Origin: Corylus avellana
Taxonomy: Eukaryota; Streptophyta; Magnoliopsida; Fagales; Betulaceae
Length of the DNA: 64,000 nt
Reading direction: 5' to 3'
Assembly: GCF_901000735.1 (NCBI RefSeq)
Contig: NC_081541.1
Coordinates: forward strand, 26,500,258-26,564,257
Shown here piece by piece: positions 11,131-22,180 of this stretch (position 1 is the first letter of the stretch; each line of letters begins with the position of its first letter). A program made the position numbers and the translations under genes. The notes under the pieces were generated by a model that worked only from the letters and a program-made list of their open reading frames with translations, was not told the origin of the DNA and searched no databases.

Positions 11131-11761
11131 GTCGTGAATTGCAAAGATACAATGCATTTTTTAAAATTTTTGGAGAAAACATGGCCCCTGGTAGGATTAC
11201 TCACAATGCCTACTGAATAGTATTGTCCAACAACTGTGAACCATGCATGGTGATGGTAAATGCAATGTCGCCTTCCCATTGTTGCAATCCCATTGCTAAT
11301 TAATTGGACAACTAATTCTAGTATTTAGCACTCATTAAAAAGACATAAATTTTCTTCAAATTAAGTTGAAAGAATATCTTCTAACCAAATCTGATAAATT
11401 ATCTTGTGTCCTTGTGAGACGTGAGAGCGGCATGTGTTTTTTTTAATATACTTAACAGAGTCTAACACATGTAACTCCTCTTTTCTTTTTTAACAAGTGA
11501 AATTCTTTCTCTCAAACATATTGTGCTGTCCAAGAAATCTCTCTTTGAAATGTTCATCTCCCTTTCTCTCTCCTTAATCTTAATTCACGCAACAGAAATG
11601 ACAAACAACAAAAAATATAGAGGCACTTGATACAGATGATTTGTACAAACAAATAAAGAAAAAAGAAAAATAAGATTGAGAAAGAAATGACCAATAAAAA
11701 ATAAAAAAAAGAAGAAGAAGCAATTACCTAAAGATAACCAATAAAGAAAAAAGAAAAATGG

Positions 11762-12135
11762 AAAACTTTATTTTAGACCACTGAACAATCGCGTGTTTTG
11801 AGAAAATTCTCTTAAAATTAAAAAACTCTCAATTTACATCCATGAACTTTCAATTTCAATCAATTTACCCCCCTCCGTTTGTTTTAGCAGTTAATTTATA
11901 ATAAAAATGCCTAAAAAAACCAAATTACAGTTCGATTTTTTTTTTTTATATTTTATTTTAATTTTTAATTTGGAATTTTATAAAAAAAATGAGTAGTATA
12001 AATGTTATTTTATCACTTTTAACGTTTAAAATCTGACTTAAGGGAGTCAATTGAATAAAATTAAAAGTTTAGGGGGTTAAATTTAGGAGTCTTCTTAAAG
12101 TGCACGATAGTTCATATGTTTAAAGTGAAGTTTCC
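11762..12135. mobile_element. Inverted-repeat MITE-like element in unit A
   Basis: The left arm near 11765-11880 ('actttattttagaccactga') pairs with the right arm near 12040-12135 ('agttcatatgtttaaagtga'). Unit B keeps only the right half (about 27290-27400), which shows that the element is older than the split of A and B. Confidence 0.55.
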
Positions 12136-12208
12136 CCAAAGAAAAAAGTAGCTTCAAATGAGAACAAGATAATTAAAAGTTTCCTTCCTCATTTTGTTCC
12201 ACTTTCTC

Positions 12209-12308
12209 NNNNNNNNNNNNNNNNNNNNNNNNNNNNNNNNNNNNNNNNNNNNNNNNNNNNNNNNNNNNNNNNNNNNNNNNNNNNNNNNNNNNNNNNNNNN
12301 NNNNNNNN
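12209..12308. other. Assembly gap (100 N)
   Basis: Exactly 100 N, at the 5' side of the Copia insertion in unit A; the 5' LTR of that element may be lost here. Confidence 0.95.
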
Positions 12309-12657
12309 ATAAAACCACTTTTTGATTCCCTATAAAAAAACACTTCACAATAGATTCCTTTATTTTTCCCTATATGAATTAAATACTATTTCTTTTTATC
12401 ATTGCAACCAATGAGAGAGGAGAGAGGAGAAAGAAGAGAGAATTGTTGGTACATGTGAAGGAGAAAGGAGAGAGAATGGGATGTTTTATAATTTAATAAT
12501 GCATAGGGAGTCTACAGTGTTTTCCAATGCATTGGGAAACATTGTAGGTGCTCTTTGATGTTGGTTAAATTTGGGGCTTCTGATGTGAGTGCTTTTTTGT
12601 AGATTTTTTGGAGATTTTTCCTAAACATAGGGAAGGGAATGGGCTTTAGGGAGTCTG

Positions 12658-15477
12658 TTGCTAAGGGAGTCTGAAGGTGGAGTCATGAAGGTGACTAAGG
12701 GTGTGATGGTAGTGATGAAGGGGCAGAAAAATTCAAAGAATATCTATAAACTGTTGGGAAGTACAGTTGTAGGTGGAATCGCCTTTGTAGAGTCTGAATC
12801 TGATTGTATTGTTTTGTGGCATATGCGGTTGGGTCATATGGGTGAGCAGGGCATGTTGGAGCTTCATAAGAGAAATATGTTGATGGGTGTCAAAACGAGC
12901 AAACTTGATTTCTGTAAGTTCTGTGTTCTGGGGAAACATAATCGGGTACAATTCAAGACAACCACACACAAGACAGGAAATTTTGGACTATGTTCATTAT
13001 GATGTTTGGGGACCTGTGAGGACAGCGTCACGGGGAGGACATATGTACTTCGTAATCTTTATTGATGATCTCTCTAGAAAGGTTTGGGTGTACTTCATAT
13101 GGCACAAATCAGAAATGTTTGCCATGTTTAAGTTATGAAAAGCTAAAGTGGAGAACCAAATTGGAAAGAAGGTTAAGTGCCTTAGAATAGATAATGGCAC
13201 TGAGTACACAAACGACATGTTCAGATATTTTTGAGAACAGCATGGTATAAAGAGACATTTCACAGTATGCAAGACACCATAGCAAAATGGTGTGGCGGAA
13301 AGGATGAATAGGTCTATTGCAGAGAAAGCACGATGTCTCAGGCTGAATGCTAGACTTACAAATATTTTCTGGGCAGATGCAGTGAGTATGGCATGCTACT
13401 TGATCAACAGGTTGCCGAGGGCAACACTAGATGGGAAAGTTGCAAAGGAGGTGCGGACAGGTAATGAGATAGATTATTCTGGATTGCGAGTATTTGGTTG
13501 TCCAACCTATATGCACATACCTAGTGTAGAAAGATCGAAGCTTGATCTATAGTCTAGACAGTGTTTCTTTCTCGGATACGGAAAATGGGTCAAGGGTTAC
13601 AAGTTTTGGGATCCAAAGGCAAACAAGGCAGTGATCAGTAGAGACATGGTATTTGATGAAAATTCCATGTTGAAGAGTACTCAGGATGAAAAGCAGCAGG
13701 GGCCAAAAAGCAGTAGCAGTGATTAGCAGGTGTTGCAAGTGGAGTTAGAGACTTCTGTGTAGGAGAACACTTCTCAGGGGACAGAGACCTCTACTTCAAG
13801 AGTTGAGCAGCATCACAGTATGGCCACAGATAGACCTAGACGCACTATCATACCACCAGTCGGGTACGATTATGAAAACATGGCTTCCTATGCTCTTGTC
13901 ATCAGCAATGGAGATCCTAGTACCTTTCATGAGGCTGTCAATAGCCAAGAGAAGAGCAGATGGGTGGGTGCTATGGCGGAGGAAATGGAGTCCTTGCATA
14001 AGAACCAAACATGGGATTCGGTGGAGCTTCTAGAAGGAAGAGGGCGATAGGGTGAAAATGGGTGTTCAAGAAAAAGAAAACAGTATCAGAAAAAGGGGGA
14101 GAAAAATTCAAGGCTCACCTAGTAGCAAAGGGTTATGCACAGCAGAAAGGGATTGATTACGAGGAAATATTTTCCCCAGTGATTAGACATACTTCCATCA
14201 GAGCGGTATTGGCGTTGGTAGCTCATTATGACATGGAATTGGAGGAGATGGATGTGAAGACAGCTTTTCTCCATGATGATTTGGAGGAGCAGATTTACAT
14301 GGAACAGCCAGAAGGGTTCAGTCAACCTGAACAAGAGCACTTGGTCTGTAAATTGAAGAAGTCACTTTATGGGCTGAAGTAGTCTCCAAGGCAGTGGCAT
14401 AAGCGGTTTGACTCCTACATGATTAAAATTGGCTACAGGAGATGTGAATATGACCGTTGTGTTTATGTGAGGAGCCTTAATGATGACTCATTTGTTTTTC
14501 TGTTACTGTACGTGGATGCTATGCTTATTGCAGCTAAGAGTATAGTGTAGGTCAACAAACTGAAGGTTTTGTTGAGTAGAGAATTTGACATGAAAGATTT
14601 GGTCGCAGCCAAGAAGATTCTTGAGATGGAGATTTATGGGGACAGGGATGCCAAGAGATTGTGGCTATCTCAGGCCGGCTATGTGAAGAAGGTGTTGGAG
14701 AGGTATAGCATGGAGAATGCGAAACCGGTGAGTACACCTTTAGCGAATCATTTCCGTTTGTCTACTTCACAGTGTCCAAAAACAGTTGAAGAAACTGAAG
14801 ATATGTCTAAGGTCTCATATGCCAGTGCAGTGGGGTGTTTGATGTATGCTATGGTATGTACCAGGCCAGATTTGTCTCATGTAGTCAGTGTGGTGAGCAA
14901 GTACATGGCAAATATGGGGAGACAGCATTGGGATACAGTTAAATGGATTTTCAGATACTTGAAAGGCACTACAGACTACAACATCACTTTTGTCAGACAG
15001 AAGAGTGATTTGTAAGTTGTGGGATATGTGGATGCAGATTATGCAGTGGACTTGGATGCTAGGAGATCGACCATATGCTATGTGTTCACTCTTGCAGGAG
15101 GACTCATATGTTGGAAGTCTATGATCCAGTCCACGGTTGCGATGTCCACGACTGAGGCAGAGTACATGGCGGCGACTGAAGCTGCAAAGGAAGCTTTGTG
15201 GCTCACAGGGTTAGTTAAGGAGCTAGGTATTCAGCAAGGTCGAGTTTCATTGCATTGTGATAGCCAGAGTGCCATTTACTTGGCAAAGAACTAGGTGTAT
15301 CATGCGAGAACTAAGCACATTGATGTGAGGTTTCACAAGACTAGGGAATTAGTTGCTACAGGTGAACTGTTACTTGAAAAGATCCACACTTCTGAGAATG
15401 CAGCGGACATGTTGACGAAGCCTATTACTACAGATAAATTCAAGCATTGCTTGGACTTGACAAATGTCTCCAAGTGC
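12658..15477 (+). pseudogene. Copia pol remnant (integrase, reverse transcriptase, RNase H)
   Basis: Integrase: a zinc-finger region (HMRLGHMGEQGMLELH, then CKFCVLGK), then DVWGPVR and FIDDLSRKVWVYF, and AERMNRSI near 13292. Reverse transcriptase from about 14060: KAHLVAKGYAQQ, DVKTAFLH, LKKSLYGLK; the catalytic YVDD box is YVDA at 14509-14520, which would inactivate the enzyme. RNase [37 protein letters not shown], ending at 15477. At least ten in-frame stops and frameshifts break the frame. Several stops are TAG at places where Copia proteins keep Gln, namely 13280, 14380, 14548 and 15292. The element cannot move by itself. The gene order (integrase before reverse transcriptase) identifies it as Copia rather than gypsy. 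Confidence 0.88.
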
Positions 15478-15579
15478 TAGAGAGGAGAAGAGAGAGGCGG
15501 CGGCATCCCCAAACCTATTAGTTCCAGGTGAATCTAAATGATTATCTTCGAAGAGGTGAATACTCGCCAAGGTGGAGAT

Positions 15580-15932
15580 TGTTGGAACTGATGGCTCATA
15601 TTAATACTAATGGAAGGCCAAATAGACGTTCACGGAGCGGGAGTCTACTGGCCCATGGGCGTAATTAAGTTTGCCGGGGGGGGAACGATTAGGTTGTGGG
15701 GGTGCCGGGTATTTTGGAGATTTCTTTAATAAGTCCGTACAAGTAGGGTTTAGGGTTTTTTTTATATATATGTATGATGTAATCCTGAATCATTAAGAGT
15801 AAAAATTACAGCTGCCTCTCTGTGGACGTAAGCAAATTGCCAAATCACGTTAAATCTGTGTTTCGACTCCCTCTCTTAATTTCCCTCTTTTTTCGATTCT
15901 ATATTGTTCATCAATTATTGTGCACGGTAACA
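15580..15932 (+). mobile_element. 3' LTR of the decayed Copia element (353 bp)
   Basis: Starts TGTTGGAACTG directly after the polypurine tract and ends GGTAACA. The following bases return to unit A sequence ('agatcatgcaacctgggt'), which matches unit B at 27598. No 5' partner is visible. Confidence 0.75.
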
Positions 15933-15938
15933 GCAAAG

Positions 15939-16145
15939 ATCATGCAACCTGGGTTCGTAAGAAAACGATGTACTTCACAGTTTCTTTAAACAGCTGGTCA
16001 GGCTTGCGGAGCAATATTGACGATCCGGTGGAGAATTTTTAAGCAAGTCTTTTAGACATCGGTAAAAGAGAGAAGGGAGATGAATAGCCGAAAGTGAAAC
16101 TCTCGGACTCCTCTCTAGGTTTAAGAGAAAGAATTTCATTTGTTA
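15939..16145. repeat. Tail of unit A
   Basis: Nearly identical to 27597-27800 in unit B and related to 32470-32690 in unit C. It proves that the Copia element interrupts unit A. Cut by a gap on the right. Confidence 0.8.
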
Positions 16146-16245
16146 NNNNNNNNNNNNNNNNNNNNNNNNNNNNNNNNNNNNNNNNNNNNNNNNNNNNNNN
16201 NNNNNNNNNNNNNNNNNNNNNNNNNNNNNNNNNNNNNNNNNNNNN
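16146..16245. other. Assembly gap (100 N)
   Basis: Exactly 100 N. Most of the 3' LTR of the next element, about 1 kb, should lie here, so the true missing length is probably larger than 100. Confidence 0.95.
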
Positions 16246-17959
16246 TAGCATCAAATTAATATCTCTAAAATAAGACTTTAAAAATCTGGGTTGCTACAAT
16301 CTTCCCTCCTTATTAGAATTTCGTCCTCGAAATTAAAGCCCATAAATTGCCACCTATCTTCAAATTGAGCAACCCAAATTAAAAACAAATCACACTTGAA
16401 CCATAACTTACTCAAGTTACTATAAAAAAAATTTTAAATTCAATCTGTTCATAAATAAATATCATAACATATTCCATACCCAGGCGATGTGAGACTCCAC
16501 AAGCACTCTTCTTGGGCACCAGTGTCACCGTTGGCAATCCTCAGGGAATTTCTTCATTCTCGGCCCTTAACTTTTGGCCCTTATACATTTCATTGTGTCT
16601 TAACTGACACCATTATAATATAACCCACTTTTGGCATCACCAACGTGTGTCCACTAGCGACCCTCATAGGCTTGTGCACACTCCCACCATCTCAGGCTGG
16701 GTAATGTTTTGATACCATTTGTAACATCCCAATATTTCTAGCCCAGTTTCACCTAGTAACTAGGCAATGTGGGACTTAGCACTCATGACTATCTCTATAA
16801 ACTACCCACTCAATGTGGGCTTCTTCTCATCATGCAGTGCTTCAATACCACATGACCTGGCGTTACTAGGTGGCTCTGATACCATTTTGTAACAATCTAA
16901 TCTCATATAGCGGAAAAAACTGTAATTATCAATACAAAAAAATACTGTTAAAATACTTTTCTTTATAGAAAAATACCCAAAGCTATGTCGTACAAGGCAT
17001 TTATACAAATCTATCCGACAGTCTAAACTCTAGACAAAACTTAACCAACTTGGAATCTCTGTACATCTCAATATGAATCTCTAATCACAACTGCATAATT
17101 ACCTTGATTTTCCATTCCTGCAAACACTACAAAAACTGTGAAGTAGTGAGTCAATTGATTTCCGATAATATAAATCATTGTTGAATCATATATAGCAAAA
17201 TGCTAGACAAGTTATAAAACCACAAAAATCCGTATTATTGGATATCAATATCATACTCAGTAAGTAAGAATACTTACAGTGGATTACATGAATGGATCAT
17301 CAAAGGTAATTACTTGAAACCCGTTCTGCTGCAGTTGGTCCATACCCATAACAATCCCTTCACTGACTTTCTCTCTCTCTCTCTCTCTCGCCTAAACTCT
17401 CTTTCTTCCTCTTCAGCTCTCTGTCTTAAATTTCCCATCTCACTCTCGGTTTCTCTTGTGTTCTTTCTTTCTTGTAGCGCTTGGTCTCGCCCTTTCTCTC
17501 TCTGTTCTGAGTAAACACTCTTAGAAAGAAGAAAGACCGAGTAAAAAGCGGAAGAAGGAAGAATATATGCAAGAGATGGGAGAGGAGATGAGTTGTGAAA
17601 ATTGTGAAGGAGAAGAGCTCTATTTATAGGAGAAAATCAAACACTATTCTACCTTCAATTTACAATTATACCCTCATTTTACTATTTCACCAACCCTATA
17701 CTATTTCACCAACCCTATACTATTTCACCAACCCTATACTATTCTACCAACCCTATACTATTCTACCTATACTATTCTACCTTCTTATTCTACCATCCTT
17801 ATACCTACCATTTACTATCCTATTATTTCACCAATTACCATTCTCTAATTACCACTCTCATAAATTTCCCAAGAATTAATATCATTGCCTAATATGAATA
17901 TAATCATAGCATAAATTTAATATTTCTAAAATAAGACTTTAAAAATCTGGGGTGCTACA
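16246..17959 (-). mobile_element. Non-coding LTR retrotransposon (minus strand)
   Basis: 5' LTR 16888-17959 (1072 bp; minus strand starts TGTAGCACCCCAG and ends GATTGTTACA), primer site TGGTATCAGAGCC at 16872-16884 (initiator tRNA-Met type), a 570-base internal region, a polypurine tract (AAGGAGGGAAGAT) and the first 53 bases of the 3' LTR at 16246-16298. Just before the polypurine tract the minus strand reads 'tttcgaggacgaaatt', which is the end of pol in Tekay-type chromoviruses. So this is an internally deleted derivative of such an element. No protein is encoded. Confidence 0.8.
17375..17775. repeat. CT-rich tract and 19-20 bp tandem repeat inside the LTR
   Basis: A (CT)n tract lies at about 17370-17390, and four to five copies of 'actatttcaccaaccctat' at about 17680-17765. 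Both are inside the LTR of the element above. Confidence 0.75.
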
Positions 17960-18125
17960 CGATAAGTAAATCGAGTGGTGAGTTATAGTCTCTTCGACTG
18001 TCTCTCTCTAACTACCTTCGAAAACCTGTCCGAGAGGTAAGTTGAAAGGTGAGTTATAGTCGCTTCGACTGTACCCTCTGACTACCTTCGAAAACCTGTC
18101 CGAGAAGTAAATCGAGAGGGGCCTC
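17960..18125. repeat. Two-copy tandem repeat of about 80 bp
   Basis: 'ggtgagttatagtcgcttcg' and 'ctaccttcgaaaacctgtcc' each occur twice (about 17972-18034 and 18048-18108), with a partial third start at 18105. It lies between the LTR border and the Tat-type fragment; origin unknown. Confidence 0.7.
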
Positions 18126-18189
18126 TAACTTCATACTTAGTCTTTCCAAGTGGTGTAACTTTTGGAGATTTTTATTCGATGAAACAAGT

Positions 18190-18384
18190 CATAAATGGAA
18201 AGAAATATATCAAAAAAACCATTCTCTGAATGAATTGCAGTCGAATTGGTTTCCATTATCCATGACAAATGCGTGTGGAATGCCGTACCGGAAGATGACA
18301 TTCTTCCATAAGAATTTCTCTATGCGCTTGGTTGTTATATTCACTAGGGCTTCCACTTCCACCCACTTCGTGAAATAATCCATA
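18190..18384 (-). pseudogene. Gypsy (Tat-type) integrase core fragment, inverted
   Basis: The minus strand encodes VVAMDYFTKWVEVEAL, a short stretch, then FRYGIPHAFVMDNGNQF and FREWF, the catalytic core of a gypsy integrase with two of the three acidic residues visible (D in MDYFT, D in MDNG). It stops at 18384, where plus-strand RNase H coding begins, so it has been inverted relative to its neighbours. Only about 60 codons remain. Confidence 0.75.
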
Positions 18385-19623
18385 GCCACCACTGCAGCCC
18401 TTGTGCAAGAAGAAGAGGGGGTGTAGAAACCCGTATACTTCATCAGCCGAGCATTAAAAGGGGCTAAGGAGAGATACCCCCAGATGGAAAAACTGGCATT
18501 CGCTCTCACCGTCGCATCCATGAAACTTCAGCTATATTTTTCAAGCTCACACGATAAGGGTTCTCACTAAATACCCTCTCAAGAAAGTGCTACGCAAATT
18601 AGACTTATCTGGTAGACTGGCCAATTGGGCGATTGAACTCGGAGAATTTGATATGGAATTCCTTCCTCGGAACTCTGTCAAGGGTCAAGCATTGGCAGAC
18701 TTTCTAGCAGAATTTACTAACTTGTCAAATGCTACACAGTGGCCGAAGGATGAGACTTAGGTGGTTTATGTGGATGGGTCATCCACAAGAAGACATGCCG
18801 GAGCTGGGGTAATACTAATCACCCTAGAAGGAGAAGAGTTGCGCAACTTCGTAAGGTTGGAGTTTAGAACTACCAACAACGAGGCTGAATACAAGGCTGT
18901 GATAGCTGGACTTGGTCTAGCCAAAGAGATGGGAGCTAAATTCTTTGAACTACGAAGCAATTCTCAAGTAATTGTAGGGCACATCCAAGGGGAGTTCGAA
19001 GCCAAGGGAGATAAAATGAGGCTGTACTTATCAAAGGTACAAGACTTGCAGAGTTCTTTCAAGAAGTTCTGCATTGTGAAAATCCCAAGGGATGAAAATG
19101 GAGGAGCAGACTATCTTGCTCGGATTGCATCAACCGAGGAGTATGTAGGAGAATCCGCGGAAGTAATTCAGACCCTGTCCCGACCTATGATAGTCGAGGA
19201 GGTCTAGGTCTTGACAGCAGAGCTAGTACCATAGTGGCAGAAGGAAGTGGTGGAATATCTGGAGAAAGGGATTCTCCTAGAAGGAAAGAAGGCAGCTATC
19301 CAGCTGAGGAAAAAGGTTGCTAGATTTACCATGGTAAATGGAACCTTGTACAAACGAGGTTTCATGTTACCACTTATTAAGTGCATTTCCAAAGAAGAAG
19401 GTAATTATATACTTCGTGAGATTCACGAAGGTATTTGTGGAAGTCATTCAGGCGCAAGAATGTTGACACATAAGGCAGTCCAAGCAGGCTTCTACTAGCC
19501 TAATATGACCAAGGACTCGGTAGAGATGGTCAGACATTACGACAAATGCCAATGTTTTGCCAACATTACCAAACAACCCCCTTAGGAGTTAAGCTCAGTC
19601 TCCTCACCATGGCCCTTCTCGCA
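18385..19623 (+). pseudogene. Tat-type gypsy pol fragment: RNase H, second RNase H, integrase zinc finger
   Basis: Plus-strand coding starts in the first RNase H (PVYFISRALKGAKERYPQ, then VLTKYPL and a tract ending FLAEFT near 18717). A second RNase H follows at 18761-19200 (VYVDGSSTRRHAGAG, FRTTNNEAEYKAVIAGL, then PRDENGGADYLAR). After an in-frame TAG comes the integrase zinc finger (REIHEGICGSHSGARM, then CQCFAN), ending in WPFSQC at about 19620. Two RNase H domains in this order mark the Tat lineage of gypsy elements. Stops at 18758, 19207, 19234, 19498 and 19582 make it a pseudogene. On the right it is fused directly to the leader of a different element. Confidence 0.8.
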
Positions 19624-19887
19624 ATGTGTTAAGTTTTTGGCGCCGTTGCCGGGGATTGTTTGATTTTGTTTGGAATTTCTTTTCCTTTAATTTATTTTTG
19701 TTTTAAATTTTTCTATTTTTCTAGTTTTTTCCGTAGTTCCTGTTTTGCCTCTAGAGGTGTGCTCGAGCGCCCAACCAGGGCGATCGATCGCACATCTAGA
19801 GAGCATCGCAGTTACTACACTAATTACAGATCTGATTTATTTATTTATTTTTATTTTGTTATTTAATTTTCTTTTTGTTTTAATCAT

Positions 19888-21310
19888 GTTGAGAAACAAT
19901 ACACCTCCGGTGCAAAGACCTATGAAAAGTTCATTCAGTTCCTAGATTCTCAACCAGCCATCATGCATTAATTTCCAGCCCATTGTGCAGAGCAATTACA
20001 ACTTATCTTCGTTTCTCAATATGATTCCATACTATAAAGGCACACCTACAGAGAACCCATATTAGCATATTCGAGAATTCTGTGATCTCTACAGGACTCA
20101 AAATGTTCAGGGTTTAACTCAAGAAAAAATTAGGTTAATCCTCTTCCCTTTTTCTTTAAAAGATAATGGTAAGATATGGTACAATTCTTTGGCCACAAGT
20201 TCTATTCATAATTGGGATGAGATGGCCACAAAGTTCTCAAAGAAATTTTTCCCAGCCCAAAAGACAAGGCAATTGAGAAGGGAAATCATGACTTTCCAGC
20301 AAAGAGATGGAGACCTTTTCTTCGAGGCATGGGAACACTTTAATGAGCTACTTCTCAGATGCCCTCATCACAATATATATATCTCAAGACGATTAGGTAT
20401 TGGCATTCTATGAGGCTTTAAATGATCCTAACAAGAGTCTTGTAGATTTAGCTTGTGGTTACATGTTGATGGAGAAAAGCGGTGAGGAAGCCATAGAACT
20501 CTTTGAGACCTTAAGTGAGAACTCCCAACAATTCCCATCTAAAGAGAGACAAGGACTCAAAGGAAAAGCCATATATGAAGAGAACACCAATGGTGGAATT
20601 CAGGCTCAAATGGTTGCCATGGAGAAAAAGCTAGACATGTTCATGAAAGCTATGACTAATCATAGCAGTGCTCCTGTTCAACAAGTTACACAAGTCGAGG
20701 TATGTGCCTTATGTTCCCATATTGACCACACCACTAAGATTTGTCCCATGTTTTCAATTGCAGATCAGGAGTCATCTCTCATCAAGTTGTCCCAACAACA
20801 CCAAGAAGAGAAGCCATCTCCGTAGTTCCATGGTCAATCATACTCCTTTCTTAGCCACAATGAAGCCAATATGCAACTATTGGAATACGCTACCAAGATA
20901 GAAGCTCATGAAGAGGAGCCACCTCCCGTCAATTGGCCTCAACAATACTACGAAGAAGAGTGTCAAAGTCAATTTGTTGCCAATCCTAATGAACAATACA
21001 TGGAGGAAGAATGAACTTACCATTATGAGCAAGCAATTACCACATTAAGGAGTGAAGAAGCGGTTGAAAATCAATGGGAAGAGAGGAAGCAGGAGCAAAT
21101 TGAGGTTCTAGAGGAACCATATCGGGAAAAGGAAGAGAGCATTGAGATTTTTTTAACTGTAGCTCCTATTCCCGAATTACCAAGAGTCCAAGAGAGAATT
21201 CATCTGGGGTTATGTGACGAGCAAATTGAGGACATCAAGATAGAAAAGTTCCCTAAGTTTTCTTCTTATTTTATTCCAGTTCATGATTTCCTTCTGGATG
21301 AGAAACTGTT
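19888..21310 (+). pseudogene. Athila-like gag remnant
   Basis: The retrotransposon gag domain spans about 20010-20420: FPFSLKDNGKIWYNSL, then NWDEMATKFSKKFFP, FQQRDGDLFFEAWEHFNELL and CPHHN. The reading frame shifts near 20390 and continues as EALNDPNKSLVDLACGY. A zinc knuckle follows at about 20697-20745 (CALC-SHID-H-TTKI-C, the CX2CX4HX4C form). The C-terminal part is acidic and rich in Glu, up to about 21310. Stops occur at 19945, 20067, 20823 and 21012, so no full gag protein can be made. In retroelements, gag forms the particle that packages element RNA. Confidence 0.8.
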
Positions 21311-21599
21311 TTAGAAGACTCAGAATGGTCTACCCCGATCTATAAACACTCAAAAGCATCTTACAACAGAAAAGATTCATTCCCTTTGGTGCAAGAGAAT
21401 AAAAGACTGGTGCTTCAAGTTTAAAGTATCACCTTCTGGCTGAAGACGTTAAACTTAACGCTCATGGGAGGCACCCCACAGCATATCCTTTTTATTTTAT
21501 TTGTTTGTTTGTTTGTTTTATTTTGCTGTGTTTTTATTTTGTTTTTGTCTTCCTTTGTGTTTTATTTTACTTTGGTGTTTTAGTGTTTCAAGTTTTTTG

Positions 21600-21790
21600 T
21601 CATGTTTTTACATTCTGTTACTGCGATAGATCGCAACCTGCATGCGATCGAGCATAAGTCTCCACTTGTGGTTTCATTGCATTCTGTCAGTGCGATCGCG
21701 CGCACCATGTGTGCGTTCGAGCGCACCTCACCCACACACGCACTCCACTGCGCGAGTGCGATCGAGCGCACTCAAACAGCAGGCCACATG
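21600..21790. repeat. CpG-rich palindrome cluster in the 3' region
   Basis: Seven or more palindromes related to GCGATCGATCGC, GCGATCGCGCGC and GTGCGATCGAGCGCAC. Placement is downstream of gag, whereas in other elements the cluster sits in the 5' leader or LTR. Confidence 0.75.
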
Positions 21791-22180
21791 ACTTATTTTG
21801 GGTCACTTTCCCCCATTCCCCACATCATTTTCTTCCCTACGGCCACCACCATCATCGCATATCACACACACATCACCCTATAGTTATCTTGTTATTTTAT
21901 TTCTGTCTTTGTGTATTTTCACTTCATCTTTTTATCTTTAGTTTTGTCTCATTTTACTTGTTTTTGTGTTTTCTTGTTTTGCAAGGACAAGTGTGCTTCA
22001 ATTCAAGTTTGGGGGTGTGATATGAGCCATACTATTCCAAACAGTTCGTCCATCTCCCGGGTAAATTCTTTTCATGTTATAGACACATTGGGGACAATGT
22101 GTAGTTTAAGTTTGAGGGTATGGGAGACACTTTACACACACTTTGTCCCAGTTTTATTTTATTTTTATTTATGAAAAATC

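Larger units (their letters stand above)
9400..12208. repeat. Unit A of a three-fold duplication around the chitinase gene
   Basis: Aligns piecewise with unit B (25520-28140) and unit C (28990-32701). Shared blocks include 9400-9480 with 25560-25640, 9690-9800 with 29210-29330, 9800-9910 with 31300-31430 (the chitinase 3' UTR), and 11130-11560 with 26670-27100. In unit A the block equivalent to the region upstream of the chitinase runs directly into the 3' UTR block at about 9805, so the coding sequence is missing. Two inverted-repeat elements and a gap interrupt it, and a Copia element (12650-15932) splits off its end. Confidence 0.75.
12650..15932 (+). mobile_element. Decayed, 5'-truncated Copia retrotransposon
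   Basis: Pol pieces run in order on the plus strand: GAG-pre-integrase, integrase core, reverse transcriptase, RNase H, then a polypurine tract (AAGGTGGAGAT, 15569-15579) and a 3' LTR at 15580-15932. Gag, protease and the 5' LTR are absent; coding similarity starts abruptly near 12655. It is inserted in unit A, whose sequence resumes at about 15939. Confidence 0.85.
19624..22180 (+). mobile_element. Gag-only Athila-like retroelement, without pol
   Basis: Begins with a primer site TGGCGCCGTTGCCGGGGA (about 19637-19654), then a leader with palindromes (19750-19800), a gag pseudogene (about 19890-21310), a 3' region with 'cttaacgctcatgggaggca' (also near 47250 after pol of the full element), a second palindrome cluster (21620-21780), and the G-rich tracts 'caagtttgggggtgtga' (22004-22020) and 'attggggacaatgtg'. 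Gag runs straight into the 3' region, so protease, reverse transcriptase, RNase H and integrase were deleted. No LTR could be delimited on either side. Confidence 0.75.
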
